A stretch of 5,373 bases of DNA, from the NCBI GenBank assembly GCA_039182715.1, contig JBCDBY010000302.1:1-5373 (forward strand), written 5' to 3'. Of the stretch, positions 1 through 5,373 are shown one piece after another. The stretch's first letter is position 1; every line of letters starts with the position of its first letter. The position numbers and the translations under genes were made by a program. The notes beneath the pieces are model-generated. The model did no database searches. It saw only the letters and a list, made by a program, of their open reading frames with translations, and had not been told where the DNA came from. The stretch comes from JBCDBY01 sp039182715. GTDB lineage: Bacteria; Planctomycetota; PLA2.

Positions 1-227
1 GGGGGCGGCCCCCCGGCAGGCGCGGGGAGATGGCGCGCGGAAACGCGGAGGATTCGCGGAGGCGCGGTGATTTACCCGAGCCCCCTTTGATTCACCATCG
101 CACCTGGAGTCCTCCGGCATCGAGATCGGGTTGGATGGCGTTCCACCGACGACGCCCCGCGCCCCCGCGGTGCCTCCGCGCCCCCGCGCGACATCTCCCC
201 GCGCCTCCCCCCCCTCTGCGCCTCGCC
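1..227. other. Non-coding GC-rich region 3' of the sigma factor gene
   Basis: No credible gene is seen on either strand. A plus-strand frame is open from about 30 to 848, but it runs antisense through the whole sigma gene and its product is Arg/Pro/Ala-rich with no recognisable domain. Short minus-strand frames here are also repeat-derived. The first 27 bases contain a single A/T base, and an uninterrupted run of eight C lies at 207-214. Most of the remainder is the inverted repeat listed separately. No stem followed by a T-run, as expected for an intrinsic terminator of the minus-strand sigma gene, could be found. Sigma genes of this family are often followed by a serine/threonine kinase gene; no start of one is recognisable before the window ends. 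Confidence 0.7.
19..205. repeat. Imperfect 49-bp inverted repeat with 89-base spacer
   Basis: Bases 19-67 match the reverse complement of 157-205 without gaps, with 41 of 49 positions identical by hand alignment. The longest matching blocks are 14 bases (GGCGCGGGGAGATG at 19-32), 8 bases (CGCGGAGG) and two of 7 bases. The spacer 68-156 is less GC-rich. Inside the left arm the 8-mer CGCGGAGG occurs twice in tandem with an 11-base period (44-51 and 55-62). Its complement CCTCCGCG occurs at 173-180 and a one-base variant CCTCTGCG at 213-220. The arms therefore look like two opposed copies of a CTCCGCG-type intergenic repeat. Such an arrangement could fold as a long hairpin in RNA or DNA. Mobile-element, terminator and nuclease-target roles are all unproven; an assembly artefact near the window end is also possible. 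Confidence 0.75.
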
Positions 228-827
228 TCAGGGAGCAAGCCGGCGCGTCAGCCACGCCTTGGCCATTTTCCAGTCGAGTTCGACCGAGCGCTTCGAGATG
301 CCGAGCGCTTCCCCGATCTCCTGGGCGGAAAGCCCCCCGAACAGCTTGAGTTCGGCGATGCGCGCCTGGCGATCGGAGACCTGCTCGAGCTGCGTGAGCG
401 CCTCGTCGAGCGCGAGCAGGTCGAGGGCCGCCTCGTCCCCGGAGCCGTCGCCGTCGTGCAACGTGACGCGGTGCGCATCGGGGCCCCCGCGCTTGGCGGC
501 CGACTTGTCGCGGGCGTGGTTGATGAGGATCTGGCGCATCGCGCGCGCCGCGACGTTGCAGAAGTGCGCACGACTCTCCCAGGACGGCGCATCCGTCCCG
601 ATCATCTTCATGTAGGCCTCGTGCACGAGGACGGTGGGCTGCAGGGTGTGGCCGGTGTTCTGCGAGCGGAAAATTCGCTGCGCGATGAGGTGCAACTCCG
701 GGTAGAGCTGGTCGAAAAGCAGCCCGGACGCGGAATCGTCCCCCTCCCGCAGGCGCTGGAGCAGGATCGTCGGGCTCGGCGCGCTTTCTCCCACGTCCCT
801 ATCGTACGACACCGGGATTTCCGGCAC
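228..827 (-). CDS. ECF-type RNA polymerase sigma factor (PF07638-like)
   Basis: This 199-residue protein has the two-domain ECF sigma layout. Region 2 spans about residues 33-105, with LFDQLYPELHLIAQRIF, the family signature HTLQPTVLVHEAYMKM (60-75) and RAMRQILINHARDKSAAKRGG (95-115) that characterise the planctomycete-type ECF sigma group. Region 4 spans about 140-197, with a helix-turn-helix at LSAQEIGEALGIS followed by KRSVELDWKMAKAWL, the usual C-terminal ending. It would bind core RNA polymerase and direct it to specific promoters. The start used is GTG at 827-825, which has a GGAGG 12 bases upstream. In-frame GTG codons at 812-810 and 794-792 are alternatives, and homology proper begins only near residue 17. 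It is divergent from the CBS-efflux cluster by 35 bases, so it may control it. No anti-sigma factor or partner kinase is visible. The family call is firm; the regulon is unknown. Confidence 0.93.
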   Translation of the reverse strand: MPEIPVSYDRDVGESAPSPTILLQRLREGDDSASGLLFDQLYPELHLIAQRIFRSQNTGHTLQPTVLVHEAYMKMIGTDAPSWESRAHFCNVAARAMRQILINHARDKSAAKRGGPDAHRVTLHDGDGSGDEAALDLLALDEALTQLEQVSDRQARIAELKLFGGLSAQEIGEALGISKRSVELDWKMAKAWLTRRLAP

Positions 828-828
828 T

Positions 829-841
829 GGCCGATGCGGCC
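829..841. promoter_or_regulatory. Palindrome GGCCG-ATG-CGGCC in the divergent gap
   Basis: A perfect inverted repeat with 5-base arms and a 3-base centre lies within the 35 bases separating the divergent start codons of the sigma factor and the CBS gene. Its position would let a bound protein affect both genes. The arms are short and entirely G/C, so chance occurrence in such GC-rich DNA is quite likely. No regulator in the window is known to bind this sequence. It is listed as a candidate operator only. Confidence 0.25.
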
Positions 842-862
842 TCCGTAGCGCAAAATCGGGGG

Positions 863-2230
863 GTGCGAATCTACGACTCCATCCTCGAAGCCATCGGCCA
901 CACGCCGATGGTGCGGCTCAACACGATCGGCCGGCGGACCGGCTGCGAGCTCCTGGCCAAGTGCGAGTTCCTCAACGCCGGCGGCTCCGTCAAGGACCGC
1001 ATCGGCAAGCGCATGGTGGAGGAGGCGGAGAAGGCGGGCCGCATCAAGCCCGGCGACACGCTCATCGAGCCCACGTCGGGCAACACCGGCATCGGCATGG
1101 CGCTGGCGGCGGCGGTCAAGGGCTACCGCATGATCATCACCATGCCGCAGAAGATGAGCCGCGAGAAGCAGGTCGTCCTCGAGGCGCTCGGCGCGGAGAT
1201 CGTCCGCACGCCGACCGAGGCGGCGTGGGATTCGCCCGAGAGCCACATCGGCGTCGCCAAGCGGCTCGAGGAGATCCTGCCCAACGCGCACATCCTCGAT
1301 CAGTACGGCAACGACGACAACCCGCTCGCGCACTACGAGGGGACTGGCGTCGAGATCGTCGAACAGACCGGCGGCAAGCTCGACGCCATGGTCATGAGCG
1401 TCGGGACCGGCGGCACGATCACCGGCGTGGCGAAGCGGCTCAAGGAGGAGATCCCCGGCGTCCACATCGTCGGCGTCGATCCGGAGGGATCGATCCTTGC
1501 GGGCCCGGGCCCGATCGCCTCCTACAAGGTCGAAGGCATCGGCTACGACTTCATTCCCGACGTGCTCGATCGCGGGCTCGTGGACCAGTGGGTCAAGAGC
1601 CGCGACCGCGAGTCGTTCCTCATGGCGCGGCGGCTCATCCGGCAGGAGGGCCTGCTGGTCGGGGGCAGCTGTGGCGCCACCGTCTGGGCCGCGATGAAGG
1701 TCGCCGAGGAGATGGGGCCGGGCAAGCGCATCGGCGTCCTGCTGGCCGACTCCGTGCGCAACTACATGACCAAGTTCCTCGACGACACGTGGATGCGCGA
1801 GAGCGGATTCACCGAGAGCCGCTGGGAGTCGAACACGGTCGGCGACATGCTGCGCTCGATGCCGCCGCGCGAGCTGCACTCCGCGCGTCCGACCGAAAGC
1901 GTCGGGGAGGCCTGCACGCGCATGAAGGAGCACGGCGTCAGCCAGCTGCCGGTCGTCGAGACCGACGGACGACTGGTCGGCATGATCGCGGAGAGCGACG
2001 TGCTTTCGCGCATCGTGCACGGGCATACCACGCTCGAGGACACCGTCGCGGAGACGATGATGCGCAACCCGCGCACCGTGCACGTCGACGACGACGCGCG
2101 CTCGCTCACCGAGCTGTTCAGCGAGGGGTTCATCGGCGTCGCGGTCGATGACCATCATCAGCTCCAGGGCGTGATCACGAAACTCGACCTGGTCGACTTC
2201 CTGACGCACTCTGTCGAGACGCCGGCCTAG
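863..2230 (+). CDS. Cystathionine beta-synthase with C-terminal CBS-domain pair
   Basis: This PLP enzyme would condense serine and homocysteine to cystathionine in the cytoplasm (transsulfuration towards cysteine) and may release H2S from cysteine. Of 455 residues, about 1-315 form the fold-type II PLP domain. The Schiff-base lysine is K44 in GGSVKDR; the substrate loop TSGNTG is at 71-76; the PLP-phosphate loop GTGGT is at 181-185; and S269 in GGSCGA is the expected pyridine-nitrogen contact. DSPESH, DQYGNDDNPLAHY, EGIGYDFIPDVLDR and DSVRNYMTKF closely resemble animal CBS and separate it from plain cysteine synthase. Residues about 326-385 and 395-450 form a tandem CBS-domain module, which binds S-adenosylmethionine in animal CBS. 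The N-terminal haem-binding extension of human CBS is absent. The GTG start at 863 fits the usual bacterial N-terminus (xIYDSILEAIGHTPMVRL). No clear Shine-Dalgarno sequence is present. No cystathionine gamma-lyase gene is adjacent. It leads the cluster, two bases before the adaptor gene. Confidence 0.95.
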   Translation: MRIYDSILEAIGHTPMVRLNTIGRRTGCELLAKCEFLNAGGSVKDRIGKRMVEEAEKAGRIKPGDTLIEPTSGNTGIGMALAAAVKGYRMIITMPQKMSREKQVVLEALGAEIVRTPTEAAWDSPESHIGVAKRLEEILPNAHILDQYGNDDNPLAHYEGTGVEIVEQTGGKLDAMVMSVGTGGTITGVAKRLKEEIPGVHIVGVDPEGSILAGPGPIASYKVEGIGYDFIPDVLDRGLVDQWVKSRDRESFLMARRLIRQEGLLVGGSCGATVWAAMKVAEEMGPGKRIGVLLADSVRNYMTKFLDDTWMRESGFTESRWESNTVGDMLRSMPPRELHSARPTESVGEACTRMKEHGVSQLPVVETDGRLVGMIAESDVLSRIVHGHTTLEDTVAETMMRNPRTVHVDDDARSLTELFSEGFIGVAVDDHHQLQGVITKLDLVDFLTHSVETPA

Positions 2231-2232
2231 CC

Positions 2233-3579
2233 GTGTGGAAGAAACTGCTCGTCATCCCGGCGCTCGCGCTGGGCGTGCTGGGATTCTGGCTGCTGACCCG
2301 CGGCGAGCGCGGCCCGGAGATCCTGCCGCCGCGTGAGATCGCGCGGCGCGTGCGCGTCATCGAGGCCCCCAAGCTCGCGGTCGTGCCGCGCGCGCTCGGA
2401 TTCGGCGTTGTCCGGCCGGGGCGCGAATGGAAGGCGGTGCCCGAGGTCAGCGGCCGCATCGTCGAACTCGACGCGCGCGTGCGCGAGGGCAACATCTTCC
2501 GCAAGGACGCGGTGCTCGTGCGCATCGACACGACCGACTACGACCTCGAGGTCGCGCAGGCGGAGGCGCAGATCCAGTCGATCGACGCGCAGGTCGCGCA
2601 GCTCGACGCGCGCAAGAAGACCATCGAGGCGTCGATCCAGATCGAGAAGGACGCGCTGGCGCTCTTCGAGCGTGATTTCGCGCGCGTGAAGAAGCTGGTC
2701 GACAACGACTCGCTGCCGGCCGCCAACCTGGACGAGGAGCAACGCCGCGTGCTGACGCAGCGCGCGCGCCTGCAGGAGCTGGAGAACAACCTCGCGCTCA
2801 TCGCGCCGGACCGCAACGTGCTGGCCACGCAGCGCGTGCTCGAGCAGGCGCGGCTGCAGAAAGCGAAGCTGAGCGTCGAGCGTTGCGTCATTCGCGCGCC
2901 GTTCGACTGCCGGCTCGGGCCGGTGAACGTCGAGCAGTCGCAGGTGGTCCAGGTCGGTCAGGAACTGCTCACCGCGGACTCGATCGCCACGTCCGAAGTG
3001 CCGGCGCAGCTCCCGATCGGCGGCCTTTCGCAGCTCTTCGCGACCGAAGGGGTGCCGATCGACGCGACCGACCGCGCCATCGAGTCGCGGTTCCGCGAGC
3101 GGCTCTCCGCGCGGGTGTTCCTCGAGACCGGCGGGCGCCGCTTCGAGTGGGACGCCACCGTGACGCGGGTGAAGGGAATCGACCCGGAGACGCGCACGGT
3201 CGGCATGGTCGTCTCGGTCGCCGATTCCTACAAGCAGGTGCAGCCGGGACGCAAGCCGCCTCTTGTGCGAGGCATGTTCGTCGAGGTGGAGATCAAGGGG
3301 CCGCCGATACCCGGTCAGGTCGTTGTCCCGCGCGCGGCGATGCAGTCGGGTCGGGTCTACCTGCTCGACGCCGAGAACCGGCTCGATCCCCGCGCCGTCG
3401 ACACGCTCTTCGTGCAGTCTTCGTTCGCGGTCATCCGCGGCGGCCTGCAGGGCGGCGAGACGCTGGTGCTGAGCGATCTCTTCCCGGCGGTGAAGGGCAT
3501 GCTCCTCGATCCCGAGGTCGACGCGGCGGCGGCGGCGCATCTCGCGGACGACGCGGGCGGGCGCACGAGGATGCGATGA
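2233..3579 (+). CDS. RND efflux pump periplasmic adaptor (HlyD/AcrA-type membrane fusion protein)
   Basis: This 448-residue protein would bridge the inner-membrane RND permease to an outer-membrane channel across the periplasm. An N-terminal anchor (WKK then a hydrophobic stretch, about residues 5-21) has no lipobox cysteine, so it is probably membrane-spanning rather than a lipoprotein. The first lipoyl half-motif lies at about 66-99 (PEVSGRIVELDARVREGNIFRKDAVLVRID). A Gln/Glu/Ala/Arg-rich alpha-helical hairpin with coiled-coil character follows at about 104-211. The second lipoyl half lies at about 212-250 (VIRAPFDCRLG, then VVQVGQELL). A beta-barrel region extends to about 352, with VRGMFVEVEIKG near its end, then a membrane-proximal domain containing VVVPRAAM. 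The GTG start lies two bases after the CBS stop, suggesting translational coupling, and no strong ribosome binding site is seen. The stop codon overlaps the permease start as ATGA. Substrate cannot be inferred. Confidence 0.92.
   Translation: MWKKLLVIPALALGVLGFWLLTRGERGPEILPPREIARRVRVIEAPKLAVVPRALGFGVVRPGREWKAVPEVSGRIVELDARVREGNIFRKDAVLVRIDTTDYDLEVAQAEAQIQSIDAQVAQLDARKKTIEASIQIEKDALALFERDFARVKKLVDNDSLPAANLDEEQRRVLTQRARLQELENNLALIAPDRNVLATQRVLEQARLQKAKLSVERCVIRAPFDCRLGPVNVEQSQVVQVGQELLTADSIATSEVPAQLPIGGLSQLFATEGVPIDATDRAIESRFRERLSARVFLETGGRRFEWDATVTRVKGIDPETRTVGMVVSVADSYKQVQPGRKPPLVRGMFVEVEIKGPPIPGQVVVPRAAMQSGRVYLLDAENRLDPRAVDTLFVQSSFAVIRGGLQGGETLVLSDLFPAVKGMLLDPEVDAAAAAHLADDAGGRTRMR
3567..3570 (+). 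promoter_or_regulatory. Ribosome binding site GAGG for the RND permease
   Basis: GAGG lies inside the end of the adaptor gene, five bases before the ATG at 3576. It supports that ATG as the permease start over the nearby ATG at 3571, which belongs to the adaptor frame. It is the only well-placed Shine-Dalgarno-like motif among the four genes. Confidence 0.55.
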
Positions 3580-5373
3580 TCCGGTTCTTCGCCGCGCACC
3601 CCACGGCGGCCAATCTGCTCATGATCCTCCTGCTGGTCATGGGCGCCTTTGCGCTGCCGCGGCTGCAGCGCGCCACCTTCCCCGACTACACGAAACCGAT
3701 GGTTGAGGTGCGCGTCGTCTATCCCGGCGCGACGGCGGCCGACGTGGAGGAGGCGATCTGCCGGCGCATCGAGCAGGCGATCGAGTCGGTCGAGCAGATC
3801 GAGGAGATCGTCTCGCAGGCGCGCGACAACGTCGGGATCGTGACCGTCGAGATGGAGGAGGGGGGGGACGTCACGCTCTTCCTGACCGACATCAAGACCG
3901 AGGTCGAGGCGATCGACGACTTTCCGGAGGACGTCGAGACGCCGATCACGAAAGCGATCCGCCGCACGGACAACGTCGTCTCGGTGGCCGTGGCCGGCGA
4001 CGTGTCCGCGACCGATCTGAAGGCGTACTGCGAGGTGCTCAAGGAGCGCATGCTGCGGCATCCGGAGATCTCGCTGGTGACCGTGAACGGGTTCGCGCAG
4101 CGACAGATTCGTATCGAGGTGCTGGCCAACGTGCTCAAGCAGTACGGCATCAGCGCGGACCAGCTCGCGCAGGTGATCGGCTCGCAGAGCCTCGACCTTC
4201 CGGTCGGCATGATCCGCGCCGACGATCGCGAGGTGGTGCTGCGGTTCACCGACGAGCGCCGCTCGCCGGAGGAGTTCGAGGACCTCGTGATCGTATCGGG
4301 GGCGTCGGGCGGCGAGATTCGTCTCGGGGAGATCGCGCGGATCTCCGACGTCTTCGAGCCGGAGGAGATTCGCGTCCTCTACAACGGCAAGCGCGCCGGC
4401 ATCCTCAAGGTCGAGAAGACGAAGAGCGAGGACACGCTGACCGTGTTCGGCGCGGTCTCCGAGTTCGTCGAAGCGACGCGCCGGACCGCCCCGCGCGGCA
4501 TCGAGGTCGCCCTGACGCAGGACACCTCGTCCATCGTGCAGGACCGACTCTCGATGCTCGTGCGCAACGGCCTGCAGGGGCTCGCGCTCGTCTTCGTGAC
4601 GATGTGGCTCTTCTTCGGGCTGCGCTACTCCTTCTGGGTATCGGTCGGTCTGCCGGTCGCCTTCCTCGGCGCGTTCTTCTTCATGCCGCTGGTCGGGCTC
4701 AACATCGACATGCTGACGATGGTCGCGCTGCTCATGGCGCTCGGCCTCATGATGGACGACGCGATCGTGCTGGCCGAGAGCATCGCGACCGAACTTGCGG
4801 GCGATGCGTCGACGCTGGATGCCGTCGTCGCGGGTGTGCGCAAGGTGGGCATTGGCGTGCTCTCGTCGTTCCTGACCACCTGTTCGGTTTTCCTGCCGCT
4901 GGCCTTCCTCAAGGGCGACATCGGACAGGTGCTGCTGGTGGTCCCGCTGACGCTGCTGCTCGTGCTGTCGGTGAGCCTGATCGAGGCGTTCCTGATCCTG
5001 CCGAGCCATCTCGCGCATTCGGTGGACAAGACGCGCGGGAAGCCGCCGAGCCGCTATCGCGTGGGCTTCGACCGTGGCCTCGGGTGGGTTCGCGAGCGCG
5101 TCGTGGGGCGTGTCGTCGACGCGTCGGTGCGCTGGCGCTACCTGACGGTCGGGCTGGTGACGTCTCTGTTCCTCATCTCCGTCGCGATGATTCCCGGTGG
5201 GTTCGTGAAGTTCAAGGCGTTCCCCGACCTGGAGGGCGACGTGGTGTTCTGCCGGCTGTTGCTGCCGCAGGGCACGCCGCTGTCGCGGACGGAGCAGGGC
5301 GTGACGCGCGGGACGACGGCGCGGGCGCCGGGGCAACCGCCGCTCGCGCCCCCGCCCCCGGCCGGCGCCCCAC
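3576..5373 (+). CDS. RND efflux transporter permease (AcrB/HAE1-like), 3' end missing
   Basis: This is the proton-driven inner-membrane pump subunit that partners the preceding adaptor. About 599 codons are present against roughly 1,000-1,050 for the family, so the C-terminal ~40% lies outside the window. TM1 is at about residues 12-30 after the typical start MIRFFAAHPTAANLL. A periplasmic porter domain follows to about 330, including FPDYTKPMVEVRVVYPGA and TDIKTEVEAIDDFPED. TM2 to TM6 lie between about 332 and 475. TM4 carries GLMMDDAIVLAESI with adjacent D394 and D395, matching the proton-relay aspartates D407/D408 of AcrB. TM7 is at about 522-541, then FPDLEGDVVFCRLLLPQGTPLSRTE starts the second porter half. 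The ATG overlaps the adaptor stop by four bases. After about residue 574 the translation becomes Gly/Pro/Ala-rich and loses family resemblance, probably from unreliable sequence at the window end. A run of eight G (3860-3867) stays in frame. Substrate is unknown; a hydrophobic or amphiphilic compound is the default guess. Confidence 0.93.
   Translation, partial: MIRFFAAHPTAANLLMILLLVMGAFALPRLQRATFPDYTKPMVEVRVVYPGATAADVEEAICRRIEQAIESVEQIEEIVSQARDNVGIVTVEMEEGGDVTLFLTDIKTEVEAIDDFPEDVETPITKAIRRTDNVVSVAVAGDVSATDLKAYCEVLKERMLRHPEISLVTVNGFAQRQIRIEVLANVLKQYGISADQLAQVIGSQSLDLPVGMIRADDREVVLRFTDERRSPEEFEDLVIVSGASGGEIRLGEIARISDVFEPEEIRVLYNGKRAGILKVEKTKSEDTLTVFGAVSEFVEATRRTAPRGIEVALTQDTSSIVQDRLSMLVRNGLQGLALVFVTMWLFFGLRYSFWVSVGLPVAFLGAFFFMPLVGLNIDMLTMVALLMALGLMMDDAIVLAESIATELAGDASTLDAVVAGVRKVGIGVLSSFLTTCSVFLPLAFLKGDIGQVLLVVPLTLLLVLSVSLIEAFLILPSHLAHSVDKTRGKPPSRYRVGFDRGLGWVRERVVGRVVDASVRWRYLTVGLVTSLFLISVAMIPGGFVKFKAFPDLEGDVVFCRLLLPQGTPLSRTEQGVTRGTTARAPGQPPLAPPPPAGAP
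5304..5373. other. Low-complexity, A/T-depleted window end (suspect sequence)
   Basis: In the last 53 bases (5321-5373) only four are A or T, against about one in three elsewhere. The permease frame reads VTRGTTARAPGQPP and then a proline/alanine run, where the family usually continues with something like VVTRITTAL. The departures can be explained by A/T bases being read as G or C. This looks like degraded sequence at a contig or read end rather than a real change in the protein. Confidence 0.6.
5323..5370. repeat. 9-bp perfect inverted repeat at the window end
   Basis: GGGCGCCGG at 5323-5331 is the exact reverse complement of CCGGCGCCC at 5362-5370, with 30 bases between. It falls inside the suspect A/T-depleted end, so it may be a chance or artefactual hairpin, for example from fold-back at a fragment end. 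It has no T-run and lies inside what should be coding sequence, so it is not a terminator. Confidence 0.45.

Noticed and set aside
1..119. Minus-strand ATG at about 119 opening a frame to the window edge, as a possible kinase gene start
   Set aside because: Its translation runs straight through the left repeat arm and shows no kinase-like or other conserved sequence.
802..809. 8-base palindrome TCGTACGA near the start of the sigma gene
   Set aside because: It is short, lies within codons of the annotated gene, and palindromes of this size are expected by chance.
30..848. Plus-strand open frame of 272 codons across the left end
   Set aside because: It is antisense to the sigma factor, Arg/Pro/Ala-rich and without any recognisable domain. 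The sigma factor on the opposite strand is clearly the real gene.
608..2209. Minus-strand open frame of 533 codons opposite CBS
   Set aside because: High GC leaves long antisense frames open. The product is a His/Arg/Asp/Leu-rich composition typical of such shadows, and the plus strand carries an unmistakable CBS.
2227..3540. Minus-strand open frame of 437 codons opposite the adaptor
   Set aside because: Antisense shadow of the adaptor; low-complexity Arg/Leu/Asp/Glu composition with no domain.
3860..3867. Run of eight G in the permease gene as a possible frameshift or programmed slippage site
   Set aside because: The reading frame is continuous and family-like on both sides (EMEEGGDV), so there is no sign of a frameshift.
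3357..5336. Minus-strand open frame of 659 codons opposite the permease
   Set aside because: Same reason: an Arg/His/Asp-rich antisense shadow of a clear RND permease with conserved motifs on the plus strand.

Overview
This is a high-GC (roughly two-thirds G+C by eye) bacterial fragment that is almost entirely protein coding. It carries one gene on the minus strand and a tight three-gene cluster on the plus strand. The minus-strand gene encodes an ECF-type sigma factor of the ECF_sub/PF07638 kind. That family is abundant in Planctomycetota and also found in Acidobacteriota, Verrucomicrobiota and Gemmatimonadota. With the high GC, the GTG starts and the weak Shine-Dalgarno sites, I lean towards a planctomycete-like organism (perhaps Phycisphaerae). 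This is inference, and nothing in the window fixes the phylum. The cell envelope must be Gram-negative-like, because an RND efflux pump is encoded.

Layout: bases 1-227 hold no credible gene. They carry a GC-rich imperfect inverted repeat (19-67 against 157-205, 41 of 49 positions matching) just beyond the 3' end of the sigma gene. The sigma factor occupies 228-827 (minus). A 35-base divergent gap (828-862) holds a small perfect palindrome. Then come cystathionine beta-synthase (863-2230), a membrane fusion protein (periplasmic adaptor) of an RND pump (2233-3579), and the RND permease (3576 to the window end, incomplete). Gaps in the cluster are 2 bases and a 4-base ATGA overlap, so the three are very probably one transcription unit.

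How they may work together: the adaptor and permease form the inner-membrane and periplasmic parts of a tripartite efflux pump. No outer-membrane channel is present, though one could lie downstream. The upstream enzyme makes cystathionine from serine and homocysteine, or H2S in side reactions. Its tight linkage to an efflux pump is the most unusual biological feature here; whether the link is functional or only shared transcription cannot be decided from this sequence. The divergent sigma factor is a candidate regulator of the cluster.

Both ends of the window are extremely poor in A/T and low in complexity, and the permease reading frame stops resembling its family in the last 70 or so bases. 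Those ends should be treated as possibly unreliable sequence rather than biology. I found no convincing new system, no mobile-element genes, no RNA genes and no CRISPR array.
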